In this document: in pieces, positions 52,620 to 61,667 of the stretch
Position numbering within the stretch: the first letter of the stretch is position 1
How the letters are laid out: the number at the start of each line of letters is the position of its first letter
Origin: Leifsonia tongyongensis
GTDB lineage: Bacteria > Actinomycetota > Actinomycetes > Actinomycetales > Microbacteriaceae
Assembly: GCF_010686705.1 (NCBI RefSeq)
Contig: NZ_JAAGWY010000002.1
Coordinates: 24,001-88,000 of the forward strand
Direction: 5' to 3'
DNA length: 64,000 nt
Translations under genes and position numbers: made by a program
Notes under the pieces: model-generated
What the model saw: only the letters and a program-made list of their open reading frames with translations
Told to the model about the DNA's origin: nothing
Databases searched by the model: none

Positions 52620-54093
52620 GCTGACGCGGCGGGAACTCTTCGAAGGTCGCGAGGAACTGGCTGGTCAGCGCCGTCGCGGCGAAGATCAGGAAGTCGTTCT
52701 CGAGCATCCACTCGTAGTAGGTGTTGGAGGTGACGTCGGCACGTTCGAACGGATCCGTGCGCAGGTTGAACAGTTTGGGAACCCGGAGCGGGACGAACGG
52801 TTCGGCCCAGATCTGCAGGGTGCCCTGGACGCGCTGCTCCATGAAGACGACTTTCCAGTTGTCGTAACGGATCGCAAGCACGTCGCCGTCGTCTGAGAAG
52901 TAGACGAGGCCCGGCCGCGGGCTCTTCTCCACTTCGCCGGTCAGGTAGGGCAGGAGGTTGTAGCCGTCGATGTGCACCTTGAAGGTCTTGTCGCCGATCG
53001 TCTTGCCGGCCTTCAGCGCATCCACGGTGTCGGTGTCGCCGGCCGCCGCGAGGAACGTGGGCAGCCAGTCATGGTGCTGGACGATCTCGTTCGAGACCAC
53101 GCCGGCTGCGATGTGACCGGGCCAGCGGATCATCTCGGGAACCCGGAAGGCGCCCTCCCAGTTGGTGTTCTTCTCGCTGCGGAACGGGGTCATGCCGGCG
53201 TCGGGCCAGGTGTTCATGTGCGGGCCGTTGTCGGTCGAGTAGATCACGATCGTGTCGTCGGCGATGCCGAGTTCGTCGAGCTGGTCGAGCAGCGATCCGA
53301 CGAGTTCGTCGTGGTCGATCATCGTGTCGTGGTATTCGGACTGCCAGCGCCCGGCCTGCCCGATGCTTTCCGGTTTCGGATGCGTTCGGAAATGCATGTG
53401 GGTGGTGTTCATCCAGACGAAGAACGGCGTCTCTGCCGCGACGGCGCGACCGATGAAGTCTTTGGCGGCGTCGGCGAACTCGTCGTCGACGGTCTCCATC
53501 CGCTTCCTGTTCAGCGGACCGGTGTCTTCGACGCGCTGCTTGCCGCGTCGCCCGTACCGACCGTCAACGGTGTCGTCGTCATCATCGGACGCCCAGGAAT
53601 GGATGACGCCGCGCGGCCGCGCCATCGCGTTGAACCCGGGGAAGTCCTCGGGCGAGGGCCAGTCGACCGCCTCAGGGTCTTCCTCGGCGTTCAGGTGGTA
53701 GAGGTTGCCGTAGAACTCGTCGAACCCGTGGAGCGTCGGCAGGAACTCGTTCTTGTCGCCCAGGTGGTTCTTGCCGAACTGGCCGGTCGCGTACCCGTGC
53801 GGTTTGAGGACTTCGGCGATCGTCGGGTCCTCGGCCCGCAGGCCGAGATCAGAGCCCGGGATGCCCACCTTGCTCAGCCCCGTACGGAAGACGCTCTGCC
53901 CGGTGATGAACGAGGAGCGGCCGGCCGTGCAGCTCTGCTCGCCGTAGGAGTCGGTGAAGCGCATCCCTTCTTCTGCGATTCGGTCGATGTTGGGCGTTCG
54001 GTAGCCCATCAGGCCGTCGCTGTAGGCGCTCAGATTGGTGATCCCGATGTCATCCCCCCAGATGACCAGAATGTTCGGCTTTCCATTCGGCAT
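52555..54093 (-). CDS. Arylsulfatase-type sulfatase
   Basis: 512 residues. ILVIWGDDIGITNLS supplies the two metal-binding aspartates. The active-site peptide is SCTAGRSSFITG, with Cys55 converted to formylglycine; Ala replaces the Pro of the CxPxR consensus, a known variant in bacterial sulfatases. Later IYSTDNGPH completes the calcium site. There is no signal peptide, so it acts inside the cell or is exported folded by an unseen route. It forms a two-gene unit with the FGE gene that matures it. The substrate sulfate ester is unknown. Confidence 0.92.
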   Translation of the reverse strand: MPNGKPNILVIWGDDIGITNLSAYSDGLMGYRTPNIDRIAEEGMRFTDSYGEQSCTAGRSSFITGQSVFRTGLSKVGIPGSDLGLRAEDPTIAEVLKPHGYATGQFGKNHLGDKNEFLPTLHGFDEFYGNLYHLNAEEDPEAVDWPSPEDFPGFNAMARPRGVIHSWASDDDDDTVDGRYGRRGKQRVEDTGPLNRKRMETVDDEFADAAKDFIGRAVAAETPFFVWMNTTHMHFRTHPKPESIGQAGRWQSEYHDTMIDHDELVGSLLDQLDELGIADDTIVIYSTDNGPHMNTWPDAGMTPFRSEKNTNWEGAFRVPEMIRWPGHIAAGVVSNEIVQHHDWLPTFLAAAGDTDTVDALKAGKTIGDKTFKVHIDGYNLLPYLTGEVEKSPRPGLVYFSDDGDVLAIRYDNWKVVFMEQRVQGTLQIWAEPFVPLRVPKLFNLRTDPFERADVTSNTYYEWMLENDFLIFAATALTSQFLATFEEFPPRQRAATFSIDQAVEKLRSFLAGG

Positions 54094-54259
54094 GGCGTCC
54101 CCTCCGATTCGCGACCGGCGGCGATCGGACGACCGCCGTCACGCTCGCCCATTCTGTACCCCGTCATGGGGCCGGGACCAGACCCCCGTTCCCCATCGGA
54201 GATGAACAATTCGGATGCTCGGCCATCCCCGTGGCGTGGCTGCGTGCCACAATCCAGCC

Positions 54260-55096
54260 ATGGCAAAGAAGCAGCGCAGTGAACTGAAGAGCACCGGATA
54301 CGAGATCTTCATCGGCATCCTGTCGATCCTCTCGATCGTCAACATCGGCCTCCTGTACCTACTCAGGGACCCCGCGCTCAATCAGGTCATCGAGGTGATG
54401 AACGCCATCTTCAGCGGGGTGTTCCTGATCGACTTCACCTACCGGATAGTGACCGCGCCGTCGCGGAGCGCCTACTTCTTCCGGCACTTCGGATGGGCCG
54501 ACCTGCTCGCCAGCCTGCCGTTTCCGCAGTTCAAGATCTTGCGCGTCTTCCGCCTGGTCAGGGTCTATCGGCTGCTTCGCAAGGTGGGCATCCGCACCGT
54601 CGGTCGCACCCTTATCAGGGACCGGGCCGGCAGCGCCCTGTACGTCCTGCTGCTGATGGGTGTCTTCGTGTTGCAGTTCGGCAGCCTTCTGGTGCTCCGC
54701 GTCGAGGAGAACGCGCCGGGAGCGAACATCACCACTGCCTCGGATGCGCTCTGGTACACGATCGTCACCATTTCGACGGTCGGCTACGGCGACCAGTATC
54801 CGGTCACCCAGGCGGGACGCATCATCGGATCGCTCATCATCGTGGTGGGCGTCGGAATCTTCGGCACCTTCACCGGATACCTGGCCACGGTCTTCCTGGG
54901 GTCGCCCAAAGGGGAGACCGCTGAGGCGACGGAGACGGCGCGGTCCGCGGCCGAGGCCGAGGCCGATGGCGGGACCGAGGGCGCGGATGCGGCAGCCAGC
55001 GCTGCGACGATCGAGAGGCTGCGAATCCTTCTCGCCCAGTCGGAGGCGAACCTGGCTGAGATGCGCGAGCTGATCAGCGGCGGCCCCGCGCACTAA
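54260..55096 (+). CDS. Voltage-gated potassium channel family protein
   Basis: 278 residues from ATG 54260. Six helices: S1-S3, an arginine-rich S4 (ILRVFRLVRVYRLLRKVGIR), then S5, pore and S6. Selectivity filter TVGYGDQYPVT identifies a K+ channel. The C-terminal alanine/glutamate-rich tail (TAEATETARSAAEAEADGGT) ends in a coiled coil (IERLRILLAQSEANLAEMRE) likely used for tetramer assembly. Confidence 0.92.
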   Translation: MAKKQRSELKSTGYEIFIGILSILSIVNIGLLYLLRDPALNQVIEVMNAIFSGVFLIDFTYRIVTAPSRSAYFFRHFGWADLLASLPFPQFKILRVFRLVRVYRLLRKVGIRTVGRTLIRDRAGSALYVLLLMGVFVLQFGSLLVLRVEENAPGANITTASDALWYTIVTISTVGYGDQYPVTQAGRIIGSLIIVVGVGIFGTFTGYLATVFLGSPKGETAEATETARSAAEAEADGGTEGADAAASAATIERLRILLAQSEANLAEMRELISGGPAH

Positions 55097-55118
55097 TTGC
55101 GCACGACCGCACGCGTAC

Positions 55119-55173
55119 AACGAAGTGCGCTGGGAAACAACGAGTGCGGCGGGAAACAACGAGTGCGAGGGCG
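55119..55173. repeat. Three tandem AACGAGTGCGGCGGGA-type repeats
   Basis: Copies begin at 55119 (AACGAAGTGCGCTGGGA), 55139 (AACGAGTGCGGCGGGA) and 55158 (AACGAGTGCGAGGG). Spacing is 19-20 bases. They match the cluster at 49782-49909 and fill the whole gap between the channel gene and the small gene at 55174. Confidence 0.75.
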
Positions 55174-55386
55174 CTACTTCTTCTTGCGCTTCTCCGCGAC
55201 GATGGTGACCTTCGAACCGTGCTCCACCAGGACCGCGATGTAGTCCCGCAGCTTGGCCTGCTTGAAGGTGGCGTAGTTCGCCTCGACGATCTCCTCGATG
55301 TGTTTGCCGCCCACATCCGGGTACTTCTTCTTCAGTCGCTTGACGACATCGTCGATCGATTCACGCTCGGTCTTCTTGTCTGGCAT
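55174..55386 (-). CDS. Three-helix bundle dimerisation-domain protein
   Basis: 70 residues from ATG 55386. The sequence DDVVKRLKKKYPDVGGKHIE, then EANYATFKQAKLRDYIAVLVEHG, fits the small actinobacterial three-helix bundle family, and it ends in a basic EKRKKK tail. Probably a dimerising cytoplasmic protein; function unknown. It lies 46 bases downstream of the PucR gene on the same strand. Confidence 0.75.
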   Translation of the reverse strand: MPDKKTERESIDDVVKRLKKKYPDVGGKHIEEIVEANYATFKQAKLRDYIAVLVEHGSKVTIVAEKRKKK

Positions 55387-55432
55387 GGTTCGAGGGTCTC
55401 CTATCGACATAGACGGATGCTGTGAGTGGGTT

Positions 55433-56617
55433 TCAGCCGACCGGGCGTCGCGGAAGGGAGACGACGGCGAGATACACCTCTGCGGCCTGGCGCGGGTCGG
55501 AGAGGCTTCGATTGGTGAGGGTCTCGAGCCGCCGGAGGCGGTTGCGCACCGTGTTGGGGTGGAGGAACAGCTGCCGTGCAGACTCCGCGACCGATCCGCC
55601 GGTGCTGAACCAGGTGCGAACGGTGTCGAGGATCGTCTCGCGCTCGAGGTCGGGAAGCTCGAGGATGCGGTACAGCACGATTCCGGCGAGCTCGGACGCG
55701 ACATCCGGAGCGCCGGCGGCCATCGTGTTGATCGCCGAATCGGAGAAGAACGTCACCTGGCCTGCATCCGAGGCTGCCAGCGCGGTCCGGGCCAGCCGGA
55801 CGGCCTGCGGAGTGTGGCCGAAGTCGTCGGTCACCGGGCTGATCCCCGCGCGCACCTCGTACCCCTGGAGCGCTTTGCGCACCACGCGGATCTGGTCGTG
55901 GAAGCACGAGACGATGCCGAGCTCGACGTCGGAGCGCAGCAGCCACGCCGACTCCATCTTGTCTTCCCGCAGCCGCTTGTCGACGCGTGGGGTCGGGACC
56001 TCGCCGTCACCCTGGGCTTCGACCGCGACGACGACGAAAGGCCGGTCGCGGGGGAGCCCCAACCTGTCGACGGCCTGCCAGAGGGTCGCGGTCGGCTGGT
56101 CATGACCGCTCAACACGGTGTCGCAGAGCGCATACCGCAGGCGCTCCCCGTTGATGAGCCGGAAATCCTGTTCCTCGCGGTACCCGGCGCTCATGAGGCC
56201 TACGAATTCGTCGCTCATCGACCACACCTGTCCGGCGACGGTCACGAGTTCGGCGTCGGATGCCGTCCCGGACGATCGCGCATGGTCGACGATCTCGCCC
56301 CAGATGAACTCCGAGCCGACCCGGATGGCGTCGAGCACGTCGGGGAGAGGGAAGTTCGTCCGGGCACGCGACGCCCCGATCATCCTGATGGTCTTGTCGC
56401 GTTCCGGATCGGGCTGGCCCAGCGAGGAGATGAAACCGACATGTGCAGCGCAGGAGTCGTCGAGCTCCTGGTCGGAGACGAGCGACGGCTGGCGGTAGCT
56501 CGGCACGCGTCGCCTGATCGTTTCGGCCAGCCGACCCGGCAGGTCGTCGGCGGTCGCGAGCAGGTTTGCGGTGAGTCTCGGGAGGAGGCTGGGGGGTTGG
56601 GACTGTTCTGCTGACAT
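55433..56617 (-). CDS. PucR/CdaR-family transcriptional regulator
   Basis: 394 residues from ATG 56617. An N-terminal helical sensor region (RsbRD-like, about 20-160) is followed by a GGDEF-like middle segment and a C-terminal helix-turn-helix (VAESARQLFLHPNTVRNRLR with RLETLTNRSLSDPRQAAEVY), the PucR HTH_30 signature. Such regulators activate purine or sugar-acid catabolism or stress genes; the ligand is unknown. It is encoded 78 bases downstream of the helical protein gene at 56696. Confidence 0.88.
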   Translation of the reverse strand: MSAEQSQPPSLLPRLTANLLATADDLPGRLAETIRRRVPSYRQPSLVSDQELDDSCAAHVGFISSLGQPDPERDKTIRMIGASRARTNFPLPDVLDAIRVGSEFIWGEIVDHARSSGTASDAELVTVAGQVWSMSDEFVGLMSAGYREEQDFRLINGERLRYALCDTVLSGHDQPTATLWQAVDRLGLPRDRPFVVVAVEAQGDGEVPTPRVDKRLREDKMESAWLLRSDVELGIVSCFHDQIRVVRKALQGYEVRAGISPVTDDFGHTPQAVRLARTALAASDAGQVTFFSDSAINTMAAGAPDVASELAGIVLYRILELPDLERETILDTVRTWFSTGGSVAESARQLFLHPNTVRNRLRRLETLTNRSLSDPRQAAEVYLAVVSLPRRPVG

Positions 56618-56695
56618 GGGGTCGTCCGTTCGGAACGAGCTCGACGGGGTGGATGGGCGTGCACCGAAACTGTGCACGCCCATCCGCTCGATCGT

Positions 56696-57124
56696 CTACC
56701 CCTGCGCGCTCTGGAGCTTGTCGGCCTGGTCGCGTGCATACGCGGCGTCCAGGATGGCGTACTCCGCCTCCTGGAGTGCATAGACCGCGAAGTCGACAGC
56801 GTCTTCCGCGTCGGCTTCGGCGTCTTCGGCAGTGCGTTCCGCCTTCTTCGCAGCGTGTTCTGCGCGCTTCCTGGCGATGTCGGCCTGCATCGAGTCGAAG
56901 CTGTCGGAGACGGACTTCTGCATGGCCGCCCACGAGGCGGTCGCGGAGGCAGCGTCGGCGTTCATCTGGTCGCCGATCTTGACCTTCGTCTCGTCGAGCG
57001 ACTTCTTGGCCTCGTCGCGCTTTTCGCTGATCTTGTCGGCGGTGTCCTTGTTGAACGAGTCGACCGACTCTTCGACCTTCTTGGCTTGCTTGGACAGTTT
57101 CTTGAGGTGATCCGAGAGTGCCAT
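56696..57124 (-). CDS. Hypothetical coiled-coil protein, paralogue of the gene at 542-964
   Basis: 142 residues from ATG 57124, which follows GAAAGGAAGGAAAC; the longer open frame to 57250 overlaps the HdeD-like gene and is not used. Highly charged helices (HLKKLSKQAKKVEESVDSFN; RKRAEHAAKKAERTAEDAEA) suggest a soluble coiled coil. The C-terminal EDAVDFAVYALQEAEYAIL is shared with the 140-residue protein at the left end of the window. It lies 46 bases downstream of the HdeD-like gene in the same operon. Confidence 0.75.
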   Translation of the reverse strand: MALSDHLKKLSKQAKKVEESVDSFNKDTADKISEKRDEAKKSLDETKVKIGDQMNADAASATASWAAMQKSVSDSFDSMQADIARKRAEHAAKKAERTAEDAEADAEDAVDFAVYALQEAEYAILDAAYARDQADKLQSAQG

Positions 57125-57170
57125 GGTGTTTCCTTCTTTCCTTTCGATGGGTCCTTGTGCGCGCCTGCGG

Positions 57171-57743
57171 TCAGCTGATGCTGTGCGTCGCCTGGCGGAC
57201 GGTGAAGGCGGCCCCGATCTCTGCGACGCCGCGGAAGATGGCGAGCACACTGACGTAGGTGACGAGCACGACGACGCTGGAGGAGAACGAGGATGAGGCG
57301 AGGAAGCCGAGGATGAGCTCGGCGATGCCGGACAGCAGCTGCAGCCACCAGACGGGGCTGAGCGAGATGCTGAAGAGGCTGGAGATGATGTCGTAGGTTC
57401 CGACGAACACGAAGTAGATGCCGATGACGATCGCCAGTGACTCGAAAGTTGCTCCGGGGTTCACGAAGGCGATGACGGCGCCGACGATGAGCAGGATCGT
57501 GAAGATGATATGCCAGACGCGCCAGCCTCCGACGGTGACCGTGGCACGGAGGATCTCGTTGCCGGCGGCGAGGAGGAGGAGGATGCCGAACACGATCGAG
57601 ATCACGTAGACGGTCGAGGTGTCGAAGCGGAGGACGACGAAGCCGATCACGATCCAGGCGATCCCGGCGATGAGCAGGATCCACCAGGCCCCGCCGATCT
57701 TCTTCGCGGCAGTGGCAAGCGGACTTGAGGCGATGTTGCTCAT
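57171..57743 (-). CDS. HdeD-family (DUF308) membrane protein
   Basis: 190 residues, six helices in three repeated hairpins typical of DUF308: WWILLIAGIAWIVIGFVVL, WHIIFTILLIVGAVIAFV, WWLQLLSGIAELILGFLA. E. coli HdeD takes part in acid resistance at high cell density; the role here is unknown. First gene of a unit with the coiled-coil gene. Confidence 0.88.
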   Translation of the reverse strand: MSNIASSPLATAAKKIGGAWWILLIAGIAWIVIGFVVLRFDTSTVYVISIVFGILLLLAAGNEILRATVTVGGWRVWHIIFTILLIVGAVIAFVNPGATFESLAIVIGIYFVFVGTYDIISSLFSISLSPVWWLQLLSGIAELILGFLASSSFSSSVVVLVTYVSVLAIFRGVAEIGAAFTVRQATHSIS

Positions 57744-57925
57744 GATTTACGGCTCCGATTCACGATTGAGAAAGTGACAGAACCGATACTGACGTGCCCC
57801 CTACGTGGGGGACAATGGAGCCCGTCACACGATTGGGTGCCTCAGAATGTACTCCTGCACAGCCATAGACCGTCCAGTCAACCCAGGGACCTGATTCGTC
57901 ACCCGGAGGGTGAGATGGCCACAGC

Positions 57926-57946
57926 GATCACCCTCAGGGGGTGATC
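57926..57946. promoter_or_regulatory. Palindrome upstream of the MFS gene at 57979
   Basis: GATCACCC (57926-57933) and GGGTGATC (57939-57946) are perfect eight-base arms around a five-base centre, 33 bases before the MFS start codon. Its place suggests an operator, but no regulator gene is adjacent. The rest of the gap 57744-57925 shows no clear signal. Confidence 0.45.
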
Positions 57947-57978
57947 CGGCGGCGCGCTGGGTGGGGTAACGTCCCGGC

Positions 57979-59394
57979 ATGGTGACTTCGTCGGCGGTGA
58001 CGCGTACGACCACCGGATGGTGGACCCTGCTTCCCCTCGCGCTCGCGCAGTTCATCTGCTCGTTCGCCGGGTCGAACATGAACGTGATGCTCAACGACAT
58101 GAGCCGCGATCTGGATACGACGGTCCACGGCATTCAGATCTCGATCACCCTGTTCCTGCTGGTGATGGCCGCCCTGATGATCCCGTTCGGCAAACTCACC
58201 GACCAGCTCGGGCGCAAAGTGTGCTTCGTCCTCGGGCTCGCGGTGTACGGAGCCGGCGCCATCGTCAGTGCGCTCTCGCCCGGCCTCGGGCTGCTCATCC
58301 TGGGCAACTCGATCCTGGAAGGCGCCGGTACGGCCCTTCTCATCCCGCCCGTCTACATTCTGGTGACGATGTACTGGACCGGCATCGCCGACCGGGCGCG
58401 GGCGTTCGGCATCGTGAGTGCGGCCGGAGGTGTGGGGGCCGCGATGGGGCCGCTGATCGGCGGCTGGATCTGCTCGTACATCAGCTGGAGGGCCGCATTC
58501 GGTTTCCAGGCGCTCATCATCGTGGTCATCCTGATCCTCGCGATACGTCTGAAGGACCCGCGGCCCGCCGACCCGAGCCGGCCGTACGACCTCGTCGGGG
58601 CGGTGCTCTCGGGGCTCGGCCTGATCGTATTCGTGCTCGGCATCCTCGCCGCCGACAACAACCTGTGGTTGTGCCTGGCCCTGATGATCGGCGGCGCCGC
58701 CATCATCGCCCTGTTCTTCTGGTGGGTGCGCAGGCGCGAAGCACGAGGCAAGGAGCCGCTGCTGTCGACGAAGCTGTTCCGCAATCGCGTGTCGAACCTC
58801 GGGCTGGTGACGCAGAACCTGCAATGGCTGCTCCTGATGGGCACGTCGATGCTCGTGGCGAGCCACCTGCAGGTCGTGCGCGGCTACGACGCGATCGAGA
58901 CCGGCATCATCTTCAGCGCCGCGACCATCGGCATCCTCGGGTCGTCGCTCGCCGCCGGCAGGCTGGTGCAACGGTTCTCGCAGCGTTCGCTCATCGTCAC
59001 CGGCTTCCTGATCACCGGTGTCGGACTGATCCTGCTCCTCATCGTCGGCGCGGTGCCGGGCGCGTGGGCTTTCGCGTGGGGCCTGCTGGCGATCGGCATC
59101 GGCCTCGGCGTCATGCTCACCCCGAGCGTGAACCTGGTGCAGTCGGCCTTCCCGGAGAAACAGCAGGGCGAGATCTCCGGGCTCTCGCGCAGCATCTCGA
59201 ACCTGGGGTCGACCTTCGGAACCGCGATCGTCAGTACCCTCCTCGTGCTCAATGTGAGCGGGCCGAACGACAACTACGTGCTTGCCCTCTCTCCGCTGGT
59301 CGCGGTCGCCATCATCGGGATGCTCGTCGCGGGATTCCTGCCCGGTCGCGCATCCCTCGCCCCCCAGCCCTCGACCGCTGCCACCCTCTCGTAG
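57979..59394 (+). CDS. MFS transporter (DHA2, EmrB/QacA type)
   Basis: 471 residues, about 14 helices. Motif A GKLTDQLGRK follows helix 2, and GAAMGPLIGGWI in helix 5 is the antiporter motif C typical of drug exporters. Drug/H+ antiport is likely. The next gene glgX starts three bases after the stop. Confidence 0.9.
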   Translation: MVTSSAVTRTTTGWWTLLPLALAQFICSFAGSNMNVMLNDMSRDLDTTVHGIQISITLFLLVMAALMIPFGKLTDQLGRKVCFVLGLAVYGAGAIVSALSPGLGLLILGNSILEGAGTALLIPPVYILVTMYWTGIADRARAFGIVSAAGGVGAAMGPLIGGWICSYISWRAAFGFQALIIVVILILAIRLKDPRPADPSRPYDLVGAVLSGLGLIVFVLGILAADNNLWLCLALMIGGAAIIALFFWWVRRREARGKEPLLSTKLFRNRVSNLGLVTQNLQWLLLMGTSMLVASHLQVVRGYDAIETGIIFSAATIGILGSSLAAGRLVQRFSQRSLIVTGFLITGVGLILLLIVGAVPGAWAFAWGLLAIGIGLGVMLTPSVNLVQSAFPEKQQGEISGLSRSISNLGSTFGTAIVSTLLVLNVSGPNDNYVLALSPLVAVAIIGMLVAGFLPGRASLAPQPSTAATLS

Positions 59395-59397
59395 ATC

Positions 59398-61518
59398 ATG
59401 AATACTGTGCCCATGGACACGCTGCCGGGCTCCGCCTACCCGCTGGGCGCGACCGCTGACCCGAACGGCACGAACTTCGCGCTGTTCAGCCAGAACGGAA
59501 CACGCGTCGAACTGTGCCTCATCGGCGACGACGGCAGTGAGTCGCGGGTCGACCTGACCGAAGTGGATGCGCAGGTCTGGCACGGCTACCTCCGCGGCGT
59601 CGGGCCGGGGCAGCGTTACGGCTACCGGGTCCACGGCCCTTACGACCCCGCATCCGGGCAGCGCTTCAACCCGAGCAAACTGCTCCTCGACCCGTACGCG
59701 CGAGCGATCGACGGTGCCATCCGCTGGGATCCGGCGCTGTTCTCGTACGAGCAGGGTGACGAGACGGCACTGAACGTCGACGACTCCCGGCCGTTCACAA
59801 TGCTGAGCGTCATCACCGATCCGGCGTTCGACTGGGAGGGAGATACGCCTCCGCACTGCGCCTACGGCGACACGATCATCTACGAGGCGCACGTGCGGGG
59901 CCTGACGAAGCTGCATCCGGACATCCCGCCGGAACAGCGCGGCACCTACGCGGCCGTCGGCCATCCCGCGATCATCGAGCACCTGCAGAAGCTGGGCGTG
60001 ACCGCGATTGAGCTCATGCCCGTGCACCAGTTCGTGATCGATGGCACCCTGCAGGACAAAGGCCTCTCCAACTACTGGGGCTACAACACGATCGGCTTCT
60101 TCGCGCCGCACAATGCATACGCGACCGACCCCGCCGCCGGTCACCAGGTGGCCGAGTTCAAGGAGATGGTGCGCGCACTGCACGCGGCCGGGCTCGAAGT
60201 GATCCTCGACGTCGTCTACAACCACACGGCCGAAGGCAACCAGCTCGGGCCGACCCTGAGCTTCCGCGGCATCGACAACAGCGAGTACTACCGGCTCAGC
60301 CCGGACAACCTCCGCTACTACCTCGACTACACGGGAACCGGCAACAGCCTCAACGTTCGGCAGCCGCGCACGCTGCAGCTCATCATGGACTCGCTCCGCT
60401 ACTGGGTCACCGAGATGCACGTCGACGGGTTCCGCTTCGATCTCGCCTCGGTGCTCGCGCGCGAGTTCTACGACGTCGACAAACTCTCCACCTTCTTCGA
60501 AGTCGTGGCACAGGATCCGGTGGTCTCGCAGGTCAAACTCATCGCCGAGCCGTGGGATATCGGCCCCGGCGGCTACCAGGTCGGCAACTTCCCGCCGAAC
60601 TGGACGGAATGGAACGGCAAATACCGGGACACCGTGCGCGACTTCTGGCGGGGACAGCCGGCGACGCTGGGGGAGTTCGCCTCCCGGCTGACCGGGTCGG
60701 CGGACCTGTACGAAGACGACGGGCGCCGGCCGAGCGCCTCGATCAACTTCGTCACCGCGCACGACGGATTCACGCTCGCCGACCTCGTCTCGTACAACTC
60801 GAAGCACAACGAGGCCAACGGCGAACAGAACCGCGACGGCACCGACGACAACCGCAGCTGGAACTGCGGCGTCGAAGGCGACACCGACGACCCGGCGATC
60901 CTCGCTCTGCGCGCGCGACAGAAACGCAACTTCCTGGCGACGCTGCTGCTGTCGCAGGGCGTGCCGATGATCCTCCACGGCGATGAGCTCGGACGCACGC
61001 AGCACGGCAACAACAACGCGTACGCGCAGGACAATGAACTCACGTGGATGCACTGGGACACGGCCGACCACGAACTGATCGCGTTCACCGCTGCCGTCGC
61101 GAAGCTGCGCTCCGAGCATCCGACGTTCCGGCGCCTCCGCTACTTCGACGGCAAACCGGTGGACCGGGCGGATGGGGACCCCCTGCCCGACATCGGCTGG
61201 CTTTCTCCGAGCGGGGTCGAAATGACCATGCAGGACTGGTCGGCCGGCTTCAACAAGTCGATCACCGTCTTCCTGAACGGCCAGAGCCTCGAACGCCGGG
61301 ATGCCGACGGTCACCAGCTGACCGACGACGACGTGATCCTGTTCTTCAACGCCGACTCGGCGCCGGTCGAGTTCACCCTTCCGCCGCGCGCGGTGCCGTT
61401 GCGCTGGGAGGTGCTTCTGGACACCTCCCAGGCCGACGCTGCGCCGGCACCGCTGGAGAAGACGACGATCACGCTGGCAGACCGTTCGCTGGTCGTGCTT
61501 CGGCGGGTCGCCGCCTGA
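59398..61518 (+). CDS. glgX: Glycogen debranching enzyme
   Basis: 706 residues (ATG 59398; ATG 59413 is also possible). An N-terminal CBM48 domain (YPLGATADPNGTNFALFSQN) is followed by a GH13_11 barrel with DVVYNHTAEG (region I), DGFRFDLASVLARE with nucleophile Asp (II), IAEPWDIGPGGYQVG with acid Glu (III) and FVTAHDGFTL (IV). It cuts alpha-1,6 branches of glycogen already shortened by phosphorylase. It belongs to trehalose/glycogen metabolism together with the GH15 gene at 4029. Confidence 0.95.
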   Translation: MNTVPMDTLPGSAYPLGATADPNGTNFALFSQNGTRVELCLIGDDGSESRVDLTEVDAQVWHGYLRGVGPGQRYGYRVHGPYDPASGQRFNPSKLLLDPYARAIDGAIRWDPALFSYEQGDETALNVDDSRPFTMLSVITDPAFDWEGDTPPHCAYGDTIIYEAHVRGLTKLHPDIPPEQRGTYAAVGHPAIIEHLQKLGVTAIELMPVHQFVIDGTLQDKGLSNYWGYNTIGFFAPHNAYATDPAAGHQVAEFKEMVRALHAAGLEVILDVVYNHTAEGNQLGPTLSFRGIDNSEYYRLSPDNLRYYLDYTGTGNSLNVRQPRTLQLIMDSLRYWVTEMHVDGFRFDLASVLAREFYDVDKLSTFFEVVAQDPVVSQVKLIAEPWDIGPGGYQVGNFPPNWTEWNGKYRDTVRDFWRGQPATLGEFASRLTGSADLYEDDGRRPSASINFVTAHDGFTLADLVSYNSKHNEANGEQNRDGTDDNRSWNCGVEGDTDDPAILALRARQKRNFLATLLLSQGVPMILHGDELGRTQHGNNNAYAQDNELTWMHWDTADHELIAFTAAVAKLRSEHPTFRRLRYFDGKPVDRADGDPLPDIGWLSPSGVEMTMQDWSAGFNKSITVFLNGQSLERRDADGHQLTDDDVILFFNADSAPVEFTLPPRAVPLRWEVLLDTSQADAAPAPLEKTTITLADRSLVVLRRVAA

Positions 61519-61545
61519 GGCGCCACCCGGTCTTGGTGCGTTGCC

Positions 61546-61663
61546 GTCAGTAATTCAGGAACTTTGGGGTCGGATGCGCGTGAGCAGCACATCCGACCAG
61601 GCCTTTTGCCTTTGTCGGGCTCGTGGTTGTCACTCTCGCCACAGGAATTCCTGAATTGCTGAC
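61546..61663. repeat. 118-base nested inverted repeat between glgX and an MFS gene
   Basis: GTCAGTAATTCAGGAA at 61546-61561 pairs with TTCCTGAATTGCTGAC at 61648-61663 (15 of 16 positions). A second hairpin lies inside it at 61568-61598. The right arm also contains the palindrome CAGGAATTCCTG. The layout resembles a small miniature inverted-repeat element or a large bidirectional terminator. Confidence 0.6.
61568..61606. terminator. Terminator downstream of glgX
   Basis: Nine-base arms GGTCGGATG (61568-61576) and CATCCGACC (61590-61598) with a 13-base loop, followed by AGGCCTTTT. It ends the glgX transcript facing the convergent MFS gene. Confidence 0.7.
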
Positions 61664-61667
61664 GTCC

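Noticed and set aside
57934-61314. Very long minus-strand open frame (over 1100 codons) opposite the MFS and glgX genes
   Set aside because: It is the antisense frame of two well-supported genes in high-GC DNA; the translation is Arg/Val/Glu/His-rich without motifs.
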